Positions 1 to 14,056 are shown, counted from the first letter of the stretch. The stretch: DNA of 64,000 bases from Mycteria americana (GCF_035582795.1 NC_134367.1:52483562-52547561); one strand, 5' to 3'. The notes: generated from the letters alone by a model not told the origin. Numbers and translations: made by a program.

Positions 1-2272
1 CATATAAAATCCATACCCTTTCAAAATACAGACACAGAAGAGACACTGAGACAGGGTTCCTGCCTCAAGTTCAGTATCAACACTGCAAGAATTTTATACA
101 ACATGATATTAGCCTAAGTTAGTCATGAAGTTTCAGATTGTATAATGTTCTTAAAACCAGACATTGCTGAGGCCTTGTGCAGATTGTTAGCTTGTTCAGC
201 CAAGCATAACATAAGGCACTGAAGCCTCATACCCACACTTAAATAACTGGCTCCTCAAAATCTTGTGTTGCTATCTTTGAGGAAGAAAGCATCTGCCAGA
301 AGGCAAGATGAAAACCTAACTGATATTCTAAGATTATAGGATGAATGACAATGGCTAACAAGGTATTAAGTCTGCCTGTCTAGATGTTCGTTTGCATAAA
401 ACAAGTATGGCCCATAAAGAAGCTCTACTAATACCTACACGCCTTTCAGATCTGCATAGGGTTTCTAACCTCAAGCTGTAGTCTAACATAGTTTTGTATC
501 CCATATTCCTGTTCCTGCCTCATATTTTTGTAAGACTGTTTGTAAATTCAGCTGTTTTTCTTTTCTTAAATGATCCCTTGATTTAGGATGGATATGTGCT
601 TTGATCCTCTGTATCCTTAGTATTTTTGTTTCTACTTGCTTTTCTCCCTCCACTTCCTGTTTTCAGTCACATTTTCCATCAGTTATATTTGTATACAGGA
701 TTTTGTTTCCCAGAAGCTATTTTCCTTTCCCTTACTGCTGTTCTCTATTTCTTCTCAAATGTACATATCAGCATATTAGAGCCTTCTTCCAAAGTTCCTT
801 CACTTTTTACTTTTTCCAAAATTGTTTATCTACACACAAGATTTATCTTCCTTTCCCCCTTTTCCAGCTCCCAGATTCACTTCCTCCTCCAAGTACATCA
901 TCTATCCTTTAATCCCTCTCCGCTTTCTCATTAACTTCAACTCTTCCCAGTGTATACAATATATATATAAAGCTCTCTATCAACATTCAATACATCATTA
1001 AAAAAACCTTAAGAAGATTACTACCAATTTCAAAAGGGTCAAGGCTTTAAATAATTTAAGAGAAAAATGGGCAGTTTTTAAAGTGAATTTTCCTAAAGGA
1101 GAAAATCACACAGAAGCCTCCAGTGCCCCTCAAACTCAGTAAGTATTCAAAAATCACAAATGCTTCTTTTTTTTCTGTTCCATCTAACTCCTCCTAACTC
1201 CTCCTTACAGTTTCTTGCTGCACTGCTTCACCCATCTTATCTTGGTGATTAACTTCTGTGCCATCACAGATGCCATCTGTTGATCCCATTCATCCATACG
1301 TCTTGCACCTCCATCACACCAGGATGTGATCACACACAACTATGAACATAATCACGCTCACTCCATGCTGAAAAGAACCAAAAATCTTCCTGTTTTGCAC
1401 ACATGGAAGACTGACCGCAACAGGAGTTTCCTCATGTTTTCAAAACTGTTGTCTTCTTGATGTAAGTAGGACAAATTGGTATGATAGTGGTCATATGCCC
1501 CTCCTCATCATTTGTCAGGTTTAGCTCTTCTCCAAGGAGAGACAGAAATTAAGTAGATAAAACACAATTTGAAAATACAACCAAATGTCAAATAAATTGA
1601 TTCAAAGCGTGACTGACTAGTCTGTGTTCTTGTTTCAGCCTTTGAGGTGAAGGGGGGGGGGGGTGGTTTTTCAGCTACAAGTTTTCACTCGCCTCTTACT
1701 TTGTTTTTTTTCCTTCTCTAGTAGTCATCCATTTTCTTCCCAAAGACCTATCGCAGCAGGCTTGGGAAAAGAACTTGGAAATCTCCCCATCCCATCCCCA
1801 CCCACACCCCACCTATGCTAGAAAGCTAAGTAGTTGTGATAGCACAAGAGGCCCTTAAACCCAATTTTTTCATCTTGCGACAAAACTGCTGTATCCATAG
1901 TCTGTAATTGGAAAGAAAAGGATTATGACAAGGTTTAGAGTCTGACTTTCCACTTTGAAATTTTCTCATAACTATCAAGGGAAAGAAAAAACTACACTGG
2001 CAAGCAAGCAAATATTAAGCTGCATTTTACTGGAAGAATTATGTATTCTTTGTAAAAAGCACAAGTTTATTGAAAGACAGACAAGATTTCATTTGAACAT
2101 GCCAAATGACATATAAGGGTAGAACAAATTGTGAGTGAAGAGCTTATTTTGTACACCATCTTAGTACATTTCAAGACCATGTTTTATTTTGCTAAATCTG
2201 GCTCATTCAAAAAAGCTGTAATACTTTAAAAATTGTTTCCTGAGATACCCACATAAATTATGTGTTATAATA
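1..2272. other. Non-coding stretch, no gene seen
   Basis: AT-rich sequence with no recognised exon. Open frames at 601-934 are pyrimidine-rich chance frames. It contains a G12 run at 1652-1663. Probably intronic to WASF1 (minus strand), inferred only from known gene order. Confidence 0.5.
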
Positions 2273-3010
2273 CCCCATGCAACGCTACAGGCTTGGGGAA
2301 GAGTGGCTGGAAAGCTGCCTGGCAGAGAAGGACCTGGGGGTGTTGGTTGACAGCCGCCTGAATATGAGCCAGCAGTGTGCCCAGGCGGCCAAGAAGGCCA
2401 ATGGCATCCTGGCCTGTATCAAAAATAGCGTGGCCAGCAGGACTAGGGAAGTGATTGTGCCCCTGTACTCGGCACTGGTGAGGCCGCACCTCGAATACTG
2501 TGTTCAGTTTTGGGCCCCCCACTACAAGAGGGATATTGAGGTACTGGAGCGCGTACAGAGAAGGGCAACGAAGCTGGTGAAGGGTCTGGAGCAGAAGTCT
2601 TATGAGGAGCGGCTGAGGGAGCTGGGACTGTTTAGCCTGGAGAAAAGGAGGCTGAGGGGAGACCTCATCGCTCTCTACAACTACCTGAAAGGAGGTTGTA
2701 GAGAGGTGGGGGTCGGTCTCTTCTCCCAGGTAACAAGTGATAGGACAAGAGGAAATGGCCTCAAGTTGCGCCAGGGGAGGTTTAGACTGGATATTAGGAA
2801 ATTTTTCTTCACCGAGAGGGTTATCAAGCATTGGAACAGACTGCCCAGGGAAGTGGTTGAGTCGCCATCCCTGGAGGTATTTAAAGGACGTTTGGATGAG
2901 GTACTTAGAGACATGGTGTAGTGATGGTTTTTGGCAGTGTTAGGTTTATGGTTGGACTCGATGATCTTAAAGGTCTTTTCCAACCTATATGATTCTGTGA
3001 TTCTGTGATA
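2273..3010 (+). mobile_element. CR1 LINE, 5'-truncated, young
   Basis: The 3' end of a CR1 retrotransposon. An uninterrupted frame from 2277 to the TAG at 2919-2921 encodes the last 214 residues of ORF2, recognisable by blocks such as [14 protein letters not shown] start, [50 protein letters not shown] and [20 protein letters not shown]. The short 3' UTR ends in two ATTCTGTG units at 2992-3008. The 5' truncation and absence of a poly-A tail are normal for CR1. The lack of stops or frameshifts suggests a fairly recent insertion. Confidence 0.95.
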
Positions 3011-4117
3011 ATGGTGATTTAGCAATATCCAGAAGTAAGACTATTATTGCAGACAACAGCAACACTTGAGGTTTCCTTTAATTTGGTGGCAGAATTTTTA
3101 AGACTCAGTTGGGAGCCTGAGCAAATTTCTTTCAGAACATAAGTGCCGCACATGATCCTGGAACTGCTCACTGTTCATGCTAGTAATTTCTCTACTTTTC
3201 CACATCCTCTTTTCCACCTGTTAAACCTCATTTCTAGTTACTGGTTTCTTCCAGTTTTGAGACAATAATAGAATGAAACCAAATAGTTTTCTCACATAGT
3301 AACACTGCTGCCCAGGCTTTGAAGAGAGCAGAGAAGCTCTACAAATTCTGTTTGGCTTTCATTATAACAACTATAAATGCTATGAGCTGTTACATGATAT
3401 TTATATTTATCATAGTTGTGAATGGTCACACAGAAATCCTTTAGGATTTCGCACACACATCACCTATCACCAAAGATGACTGGTGTCTCCGAACTTGTAT
3501 ATCTTTATTTTAATAAACTGTTACAATAAAAAAAAAAAAATCCACTCAGGATTATGGCTTTATTTTGTTCTCACTAAATACAGTTCTGCCTAGAATTACA
3601 AAGAAAGCAGAAGCAAAAATTTTTTAACAGTAAGTGCAAAGTTTTGTTTAGAAAGGTATTTTCTCAAGTCCTACGTATACACAAATGCATTGAGTTAGTT
3701 AAAAATTTCTCTCCTGAGCAAGCTTTACATAGCATAATGTAAAAACAACCTCCCCCCAAAAAACCCCACATGTATGAGAGTGGCTACTAATTTTAAACAA
3801 AAAAAAAATTATTTTTTTAATATGTGACATAAGGAATTCAAAATTCCAACAGTAAATTTTACCTTCCCTTCATATCCCTAGCTCTTTAAATTATACTAGT
3901 TATTACAAATAAAACAAAATGTTTGTTGTCTTTATATTCTAGAATTTACTGGTCAAAACATTATTCCTTTGCTATCCCCTTGATCTTGCTACAAATTTCT
4001 AGCTTTCAGTTTAAAATTCAGCTGCTATTAAATGCAGTTTTTTGCTTAGGTACATAATGATGAACTCATGCTTATGAAAATAAGCACAGTATAACACATC
4101 TTATGAGCACTCCTACC

Positions 4118-4144
4118 TTTTCAAACATTTTAAATGTTTGAAAA
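4118..4144. repeat. Perfect inverted repeat, 13-bp arms, 1-nt loop
   Basis: TTTTCAAACATTT, one T, then the exact reverse complement AAATGTTTGAAAA. Confidence 0.95.
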
Positions 4145-6271
4145 AGTGGTAAGCCTTACAACTAGAATAATGATGGAAAGAAGATAATGTATTACAATTT
4201 ATAGCAATTAGAAAAAAAAAATTCCAAACAACATCTTTAATTTACAACTCATTATTTAGGCTGTTAAAATGATTAAACGTTTCACATACTCGCATGAAAG
4301 TGACTCACCAAGGTAAACATGCATAGCTTGACACCTGCTGTAAGAGTTCGTAATACATTTACTTGCCTAGCCTTGTGTATGATATCTACACATTAAAAAA
4401 AAAGTCCTGCATGTCATCATTCTGGTTTATCATGCAGAGAAGACTTACCTCCACCACAAGAAGAGAACAAAGCATTTTAGTTAACAGTTCACTTAGCAAG
4501 GAACGAAAAGGCAAGAACTGTGAACAGTAACTTATCCCACAACTGAGGCTGTTGTCTCTTGCTCAAACTAGATACTACCTCAGCAAGTAAAACATTGCAA
4601 TTTTGTGGAAAAGAGAAGAAAAGATAATGACGAGATGAGGAAAAAATCAGAAGACAAATGAAATGCTTATTTCTAGTGTTCATCTGACACAAAAACCAGA
4701 CAAGGACAGTGTAATATACCAACAACATCTACTAAGAAGAGTTGAAATTATTGTTTGCTTACATTTTTTATGTAAAAGCTTAAAAAGCAGAAATCCACAT
4801 TTTGTCAATGTCTGCTGAAACATGCTGTCAATTTATGTCAATTTTTATTGTTTGGAGGAGAGTTATTTTTAGGAGAATCTAGAAGAATTATATTTAGGAG
4901 TGAGTTAAACTAGCCTGTTCACATTGCACACGACTTCTTAATAGTTCTGACAGTAGCTGTTGTCTTTCTTTTATGGCCACCTTCAAATAAATCCCATTAA
5001 GAAAACTACACTCTTGAGATCAGAGAGTAGAGCTTTAGAAGTTGTTTAACGGCCGAGTGAATGCAACTACTATCTCAAGCAGTAATGTGGATTGCAGAGG
5101 TCGGCAAGGGCCGAAGTGAAACGTTCACTTCAATTAGTTTCTAATACCTGAAGTTCAAAATGTTCTGACAAAGAGTAACTTATGAATTCCATGAAATATC
5201 CATTATATACATGTCACAACAGAACGTTAAAGTGACTGAAGGTTCTTCTGCTCTTAAAAAGCAGCAGTCACACATCATCTACAGCGATCTCTTTCTCCAT
5301 GACAGCAGCTGTCAATCTGAGGGGCTTTTAATGTTGGACTGAAGCATACTGTAAGGGGTGACCCCCTACAGATAAGGCGCTCTCTGGGGCCATTTTTGGT
5401 AGGTGTGACAGACCATGGATGGCAAAGCTCTGAGGTGAGAAGAAAGGCATTAGCCGGCATTCTCTAAGGGAAACTCATCACTGCCCTTTAGAAAAGCAAC
5501 AGTTTTAGGTATGTTCCTTTCTCCACTGAGAGCAGAGAGTGAACCTATTGCCTCTCTGCATTCCACATTCTCAGCTGTGTTCTGTGGGTATGCGCAGAGG
5601 TACAATAGAGCAGGATAGACAAACCAAGCCGGTGTTTCTCAAACTGCAGTAAACAGAAACTCAGCAGCTTCCAGGAAAAAGGCTTGAAAACTGCTAGTTT
5701 AAGAAAAAGTTCTATTTACAGTCTTATTAGCTGCCTTACAGCATTGGAGATTTACAGCACACTACCAGATTCAGGGAGAAGAGATTAAGGATATCAGGCA
5801 TCGAAAATGGTGGAACAACACTGATAGGTGTTGATTTTTCTGCTCAAAGTTTCTCTGTTGCCTATAGAAATAGATCACCTTCATAAATTCATGCTCCATT
5901 GCAATAAAAAAGCTGATAGTAAATCAGCACTTATGGAGGTGCCATATTTAGATGATTGAGGGGAAAATGGTGTGACTTTAAACTTCACATGTCCAGGACA
6001 GAACATGATCTTTCTGAGACTAGAGTGTGGGTGAGGGAGAGAAGTTTCTAATCACACATGAAACATGATTCCACATTCTACCAATTGTTATTTTGCTATT
6101 TCCCTACCAAACCATGATACGACAGTTACTGGTCAGCTTCATTTTTATTGTCTGTCCCCAAAGAGCATTCAAGATTACTAATATGCTATAAAACAAACTT
6201 AGATTACTCAAAATGCATCTAGCAACTTTGCTTCGCTCAATACCGAAATATCAGGAGGAGGGAAGGTATTT

Positions 6272-6305
6272 AAAAAAAACCAAAAAAAACCAAAAAAAAC
6301 CAAAA
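6272..6305. repeat. (AAAAAAAACC)n decamer repeat
   Basis: Three exact A8CC units, followed by a degenerate CAAAACC unit. Confidence 0.95.
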
Positions 6306-7445
6306 CCACCACCAGTGTTTATTTTCAGGCATACTTCATTTTTCTAAGAAATGTACTAAGAAAGAGACACTATGACTCCATTTCCACAGATGTAAGTGTG
6401 TCAGCTTTCATTTAAAAGGTACATTTTTTTCAGTACTGCATAGACAGCTTTATACTCACACAAAAAACCCAGCTTGCTTTTATCTACATGTTGTGTCAAG
6501 CAACTTTGCATTATATACCATTCGGTCAAATCTGATCATACCATTAAAGCCTAGATCTAATAAAACATTTACAGTATGTCTACCTGGACAGCTGAAGGCA
6601 GCTATCCGTTAAGGTGTCTAGAAATGAGCCAGCACTGCCTCAGCCCCATCCTATGCCCATGGCGGTATGGACTGCCTTTCACCAAAGAATCCTCATTTAA
6701 GCTTCTAGACTACCCTCATACGGTATGATGTGGAGAGGGTATAATCTAAAGAAATCTATGAATGACAGTAAAGACAGGTGAATTTTATATTCCACCCCTT
6801 TTCTAGATTTCATCTGTCAGATTTAAACCTACAGGCAAGCTTCTTTATCCACTAAAGACGAACACAGCTGTTTACATTCATTCCTTCAAAGAAGGAAGCA
6901 GATATCCTTATTTTCTCTTACAAAATGTGGCCAGGAGAGAGGGTGCCCATCTTTGATATTAGGTCTGTCCCGTACGAAGCAGAAACATCTTCCTTGGCTT
7001 TCTGGGAGTTCAAAAGCATCTCTCTTACTTCCCGTGGGGGAGAATACATATACTGAAGATACACTATAGACAAACACAAATTAGAAAACTATTCACCTTC
7101 CCTTTGCAGTTGTTCCACTAACCACAAAACAATTCAAGATTCACAATAGCAGAAAAAGAGCAAGCATTACTGTATGACTCAGCGGTTAGGACACACAATA
7201 CAATCCTCCAGAGAGCCCTTCTGTATTTCCTTTAATAACTTTCTAAAATTCTCTGTTATTACAACAAAAAAAATGTTACAAACTCAGAACACAGACAACA
7301 TCCTTAAAAACTGAATAAAGAAAAAATGTATGTTCTCAGGAAGTTTGACATTGTTATTTTCATTTTGTTAGAAAAAAGTAGGTAGATACTAAACAGGACA
7401 AAACGTCAAGGACTGATGATTTACCTGACAATTTTTAGCCACAGG

Positions 7446-8205
7446 TGTGATGGTGTGCGTCCCTCACCCCTGACCTTTATCTCCTGCAACCCTGCTCAGG
7501 TGGTAACCACCAGTGATGATAGTAATGGATGCATCTGGTCATGATGGCTGCATCAGCTCAAAGTGGATTCAGGAGACAGATAACAACACAATAGCCTAGG
7601 GCTATTGTGTGATGCACCCACCGAAGAAACTAAAACCTGTGGTTGGCATGCGAATATGACTATGGGTCAATCTTCTTACCCCCCATAAACAGTGAGCAGC
7701 CCAAGAGCCCTTTGAGCTCTCCTGCACGGCAGCGGGCTGCACGCCAGGATCTCCCCTTGAGCAGGGACGCCTCTCAAGGTTACTCCTCGAGGTTGAGAGA
7801 ATCCTTGCTGCAACAGATCCTCGGTAAGTGACTAATAGCATGCTAAACTTTGAAATCTTAGCTAAGTGATATAAAGGATTAATTGTGCACATATAATGCT
7901 TTAGATATAAACTGTTGGCCAAGTCTGGGACTAGGATTAGATCTAGCCGCACCTAGACTCCTCTCTGAGAAGGAGTTTAGAAAGCAAGGGGATCCTTTTC
8001 CAAACCTCATGACTCAACAGGAGGGTCTCCCTGACAGTTTTGTCTGACCCTGTCCTCTATGCAGTAAATAATCAAGTGTACCTTGCCATCGAATCTTGTT
8101 AAATCACTGTTGCATTGAACTTTGTTAACTCCCTAGTCTAGATCAATAAACTGTATTTTTACTTCTCTCTTACGAGTGAAGTGCACTCTCACTCCGTTCG
8201 CAACA
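7446..8205 (+). mobile_element. Probable solo LTR of an endogenous retrovirus
   Basis: A 760-bp block with 5'-TGTGATGG and ACA-3' ends, a TATA-like ATATAAAGG near 7869, a poly-A signal AATAAA at 8145-8150 and a GT/CT-rich end 55 bp later. This is LTR order on the + strand. Flanks are ACAGG (7441-7445) and ACAGT (8206-8210), a possible 5-bp target duplication with one mismatch. No gag, pol or env sequence is present. The left boundary is less sure than the right. Confidence 0.6.
7586..7610. repeat. Perfect inverted repeat, 11-bp arms, 3-nt loop
   Basis: ACACAATAGCC, TAG, GGCTATTGTGT. Lies inside the probable LTR. Confidence 0.95.
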
Positions 8206-11200
8206 ACAGTCCAAAGCAGTAAGCAGCTGACACCTTTTTTAAACTGTAAGGTCCATAACCAGTAATATTCAGTTGCAGTTCCGATTAAAGCCTAGCAACC
8301 CACCACTTTCTTCTTGAAAAACAAGGTCCCTGAAGTTTCTGTTTTCTATCCCAAAGTCTCATATACTGGACACATTGTGTCTCAATTAGCACTAAAACAA
8401 GGCCAAACCACTTTCTCTCTCCTTTCATTTTCATGCATGTTACATAGAAGAGACGAGAACATGCCTAAGTCTCAACCAAGTTGACAGACATTAATTTCAT
8501 TCTGCAACTTTCTGACAAAAATCCAAGCTGCAGCAGAGGGAATGAAGCACACTGTGTATTAAACAGGACAAAAATGATTATTATTTTCTATGAATACTTG
8601 ATAAATTATAGCTATTTAACTGAAAGTATAAATTCTAAACTTACTGAGCTTTAGGTTGCTTTTCATACTCAATAAGAGAAACTTCCTAGCTGTTTACTGA
8701 CAAGTAAGGTATCTTCTTAATATTGCCGATAGTACTAAAGAAAGTACATTAATTTCTCCAACGCTAATCAAACTTACCAAAAATTATTTTCCCACATAAT
8801 ACATACTAGTTACCTGAGATTTTGGAGCACTAGTTTTTGAATCTTTAGGAAAGCCTGAAAGTGGCACCCCAGCAGAAGCACACTAAAATTATTAAGCAGG
8901 AGTCCTGTATCATGATGTAATTCTGATTTCATCAACAAAAGACAACTTGTCATATAATTGACACACGAAAATTGAAGAAGAATTAACAGTGTATGTAGGA
9001 GGGGAATTGTTAAAGGCCATATTTTTCTAAATATGTTTTCATGTTGATATTCTTCAAAGTACACTTCCATAATAAGCTTCATATGCTAAAAATGAATGCA
9101 GTTTCAAGAAAAATTGAAACTCAAGACTTTGCAAGCGTATGACTCAAATTCGTACTTTTGACATAGAAAGTTTGGAACGCAAGTGGCCAGTTTATAGAAT
9201 AGTTAAATAATGCAATAGAAGAAGCTAATGCACATTTAGATCCATTTACTCCTTGTTTATCTGTGGTAGTATTAATGCTAGTTCTGATGATGAGCTTTAT
9301 AATGCGCAAGCACGTCCACTGAAAGTATTAAGTTTTGGCTTGTATTGGCCTCGGACCAGAGTGAAACTGGATGCCATTCGCTCATCTCCCCAGTCCATGC
9401 ACTAGCTAACTATGTTTAATAGACAAATTTCTCTCCCTAGGGTATCCACTAATTACAGAATATATTTTTCAAATCCTCACAGATGCAAAATAACAAACAG
9501 TATTAGCAATACTTTTACTTTCTAAATATGTAATAATTACAATATATTTCATTTTTACTATAAACTTTCACTAACTTTGGGTAACAAGTGATTTTGAGGC
9601 ACTCGGTTGTAATTACATCTGTATAACAAAACCCACAGCATTTGTAACAAAAGAAAAATTATTACATATCAGTAATTAGCATCATTTTGTCCAATTAAAT
9701 CTAGAAATTAAGTTACAATTTTAATTTTTAAATTGATCTGCATGTCACTTATTAAATCTTGTCTCCAAAGCTTGCATAATTCTACCCAAAATTAATACAT
9801 GCACTACAGTGAGCCAATCATGTATCAGTTATAACTTTTCATTAAGGAAGTTAGGAAAAAAACCCACCAATCTGAACAACAACATGATTATCATCATTAT
9901 ATTCAAACGTTTCATTGTCTGTTTTAGGCATCCTAAAGTGTCTGCACTTTTTAAAGGGCTATAACTCTGTGCACTGAACATGCATTTTCTTTAAGACTCC
10001 AGATATTTCAAAATTCTTATAGTCTTACAGAAATAAGGTCCTGACACAATATATATTTTTCTGAAGTGTATCTTTTGAATCAAAGTACTGTTCCCAAGTA
10101 CAGGTGAATCAGGCTTCTCCAGAATCCTTTCAAAAACAATGTCCAAAGGGTTGCTTGTGTTCCAACATGAAATCAAAACCATCTATCATTTTGCCTGCAA
10201 CTCAAGCTTAGAGATAGCCAAGTACTCTAAAAATAAGGCTAACAGATGTGTCTTGGAATCTAAATGGACATTAATGTATTGAAAATTAACATAAACTGCT
10301 AACCTGCAAAAATATATAGGTGAGTTGCAAGTCAGAAAAAACATATGAAAAACCTCATGTTGCAAGTCACTTTTGAGAAAGGTGTGAAACCAAGATTAAA
10401 AACTCTTACAGTGCATGTTTGAAAGTCTTGCAACGCGAGCTTATGAATTCATGAAAAAGGAGACATAAAACAGGTAGAGAAGAATCTGTCCTTCAAAGTC
10501 TTTCTCGGCCTTCTAGGTTGCCATCAAGCAGAGTCCTTAGCTCTCTCTAGCTAACATACTTCAGAACAAAAACTGACCAACAACCAGAACAGTAAATCAA
10601 CATCCAACACGTTTTATGACTGCATCATACAGTTCTTATAGTTTTCTTTTCTAGCTGTTTCCATTTTAAAATGGTATCCTTATCTCTTTGCTTAATTATC
10701 TTTTTGCTAAAAAGATTCTTTCTCTAATGATACAGAAGGTTTCAAAGGAAAAATGACTAACTATGAGTAAAGCAGCTCATTATAATCAAGGATGGACTAG
10801 AATATCTACAACAAGCATATGGTTTGGGATTCTGAAAAACTGAAACATTTGCTTCTTACCACATAAAAAGCATTGGATGCTACATTCATGCTCAAAATTC
10901 AGCTTTGGTAGCCAGTGCCCCATATGCAAGCACTGAGCTAGGGGAAAGTGCTTACATTTCTGAAAATACAAAGACACAGAAGACGACCCATTTAGTTTGT
11001 TTCTATACACAAATGGCTTTGCTTTTCAATGTATTCCCAGGCACAATAAAAGACAGAATTAAGGGATTATTTTATGTGACAGGGCAAGAGTCTGAAAGTA
11101 TTCAAAGTAACAAGGATTCTTCTCTACCAATAGGTTATTCTACATGAAACCTCTTACCAAGTATCACTTTAGGACAACACTAATCATTAAGTGGCTATTT

Positions 11201-12602
11201 CCCATGGGAACCCTCTAAGGTCTAGGCAGAGAGTGTGTTCAGTTGCTGTCAGAAGTTCAGAGTTAAGAAAAATTGTAGGCCACAAAAGTATATATATTCA
11301 TTAAGATGTCCCATCATTGGGCCACACTGATCCACCACAAGAAGGTCATTCCAAGTATAACATGCTATGCTATATTAAACAAATCAACAGCCACTCAAAG
11401 GGATGGTCCACAGGTTTCAACAGAATAATCTTTTAGCAACACTGATCAGACCTCTAATGAATAAGCAGATAGTAAACTTGTGAGGAACCTAGAGCTTACT
11501 AGAAGACAGCCTATAAATATATTAGTGCTTTAAGAATCTATCAAATATGGCAGATCTTAAGAACCAATCCCATCTACCTCAATTGCAATAGAGAGTTTGG
11601 TATATAAGGTATCAGGTAAGGACTGAGGAGCCATAAGAGTTCCTTTTCCCCTTCAACATAATATCACTACTATCAAAGTTTTTCATGAATACCGACAGTA
11701 CTTGTAAAGATTTTAGTAATGAAGCCCCACCCTGAGCTTTCCTGCAGATCGGACAGATGACTGTATAGGAGGAATACAAACCTGTGCAGAGCTTAAAGAC
11801 ATGTACATTTGTCATCCTGGAATAAAATAATGTGTTTATCAGCAGAGTAGCCACAGGTATGGAATAGAGGTCCAATTCTCCTCCAACAAGAAAAAATAGT
11901 ATGAACAAAAATCTTTCTCCTGTTAATAAAACTTTTTCTCCTTTCCTAGACAAAGAAGTAAAATCTTTTTTATAGTTAGAAGTAGAATGGATAACAGTCA
12001 AGCTAGATAGGCTAGCCACAGATAATCCCCAATATCTGACTTCCATTACTGAAAACATCATAGCTGGTAGAAAGTACATTCTTTTAGGACTGAATTGTAC
12101 AGAATCTCCTCCTGTATCATGGAACTTGCTGAAGGTAGATTTGCTTGAAGTTCATTTCCATGGGAAACAAAAACTATTAACTCCTTTGTAACTCAGAATT
12201 TTTTCTTTTAATAGACCACTCATGCTAGCTAGAGCCACAGAATGCATTCTGTTGTCTTGCCTGGGGATGCAGACAGCATTGTTTCAAGTGAGTAGACACA
12301 TCTGAAGTTTCCAGAGCGCAATAGTCTTGAATCTTCAAGACTATGGAGTAATGTCAGTTCATTCTGTATATGAATGATATGTGTATGTATTCTGGCATAT
12401 AACGCCATTCTTTATCTGCAATGTAGATCCCTGCAACACTGAATACTTGTTGTATCATTTTTGATGTATTTTCAGAAGAGCAAGTTCAGATCAGACTGCA
12501 ATGCCAGCAACTTTCATTACCACCTCTACAGCAGTCTAGGCCACCTATCACTTCTCCTAAATTATTTGTAAGACATTTTTTCCTCCTGCTATGAAGATCT
12601 TA
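8206..12602. other. Non-coding stretch, nothing recognised
   Basis: AT-rich. The 155-codon minus frame at 11612-12079 matches no family I recognise. A perfect palindrome lies at 12321-12344. No exon or mobile element was identified. Confidence 0.45.
12321..12344. repeat. Perfect inverted repeat, 11-bp arms, 2-nt loop
   Basis: ATAGTCTTGAA, TC, TTCAAGACTAT. Confidence 0.95.
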
Positions 12603-12665
12603 TAATCATAGAACATTTGAGGTTGCCCAAAGCAGGATCAACTGCAGCAGGTTGCTCAGAGCATT
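12603..12665 (-). mobile_element. CR1 3'-end scrap with internal deletion
   Basis: AATCATAGAACATTTGAGGTT joined to CCAAAGCAGGATCAACTGCA and GCAGGTTGCTCAGAG. Both are pieces of the reverse-complemented CR1 3' end, and the stretch normally between them is missing. Confidence 0.6.
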
Positions 12666-14024
12666 AAGATGTAATAAATATCACTGTCACCGCGTAGCTG
12701 GGAGGCACAGAAGTGAGATTTCCCTCCCTACAAATTACACAATTTTTGTAAGGCCCTTATTCCTGAGGAGAGGCTTCCAAAGAAAGAGCATCTATGACAA
12801 ACTCAACTTGTATTTTTGGTTGTGTTCTCAAGCCTAGTAAGTTTCACAACTGCACATGGAATCACAATTGGAAACGTTTGTCAATCACAGCCTTCTCCTT
12901 TAATATCAACAAAAAGGCAGAACCAGCTGAGCGTAAAAGACCTCTCTAAGCATTTCTGCACACAGATTCAGTGGCTAGTGGCTGAACAAGATTTAACAAG
13001 TTAAGCATTTCCTTTTTTCACTGAAAAGCTGACTCTGCACACCATTTTTACAAGAGCTGGTTGAACTACTTAAGTTCACACATATTATCAAGTAATAAAT
13101 GACTTGTTATTTTCCTAATTTTTTTTTTTTTATTACTTGAAGGTCTGTGCCAAAATCACTGTGGAGGGTGCTGTTTTGTCTTATGATGAGAATCTTTTGT
13201 GGAACCCTGCTCTCAGCTACCAACAATGGCTCTTCAATAGTGACCCTGCTTATCTGGTATAGCTGATCTGGCAGACAATCTATCTGAACCCACATTACCA
13301 TCCTGAATGTGCCTGAAGGTAAAGGATTCTGGACCCTCAAACCATGAACAGTATCATGTTGTAGAAATATAGCTGACAACTTTGATTTTGGCCACTCCAT
13401 AGCCATTACTTTAGAGGTGGCAACTGAGTGCTGCTGGACAAGTCGCTGTAATAAAGTATTTAGCATAAGTACTACCAGTAAAGTACCTCAGTGTCGATCA
13501 CTCTTCCAATTTTCCATAACCTATGCACCTGTTACGCAGCGCTGATACTAAATAAAAGGGTTAATCTGAAAGACGACTCCACCCCCAAAAAGGACCCTCA
13601 TGCTCCTTTGCCATACACCTTCACTATAAGCTTGCTAGATGGCCTAAGACAGCTTCACTTCAAACATCAATTTTCATCCATGATTTTTGTTCAAACTGGC
13701 CATCCCCATGCTACAAGCCATTTCCATATTCAACATACTGACGTAAAAATTTCTCTCATTTATCCCCCTGATTTAAACTGTTTAATTTTGTCTAAAACAG
13801 TTCATTACATCAAACAGCCAGAAAATGACTCTAAAGCCCAGACATTACAGAATTCATTTCAGCTACAGAAGACTGAGAACACCTCATTCCAATGAATATT
13901 AATTTATTTGAGCAGTCATCTCTTATGAGAAAGAGCAAAGTTCAAATTATTGGTTTGAAGCAAATAAAGCAAGGAGTTTAAGCTGGTTCTGTGTATTCAA
14001 GAGAAATAGTCTAACACTGGATGA

Positions 14025-14056
14025 CAGATAGATAGACAGATACATACATACATATA
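14025..14056. repeat. (GATA)n/(CATA)n microsatellite
   Basis: Short GATA/GACA units followed by three CATA units and CATATAT. Confidence 0.85.

Larger units (their letters stand above)
3011..7445. other. Non-coding stretch with simple repeats only
   Basis: AT-rich. It contains a poly-A run near 3528-3540, a perfect palindrome at 4118-4144 and three A8CC decamers at 6272-6301. No exon or mobile element was recognised. Confidence 0.5.

Noticed and set aside
2277-2921. 214-codon open frame as a host gene
   Set aside because: It is the CR1 ORF2 C-terminus, followed by the CR1 3' UTR and terminal repeats.
11612-12079. 155-codon minus frame
   Set aside because: No recognisable domain or family, no splice context, and length possible by chance in 64 kb of AT-rich DNA.
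13491-13895. 134-codon plus frame
   Set aside because: No family resemblance, codon use or upstream signal. Likely chance.
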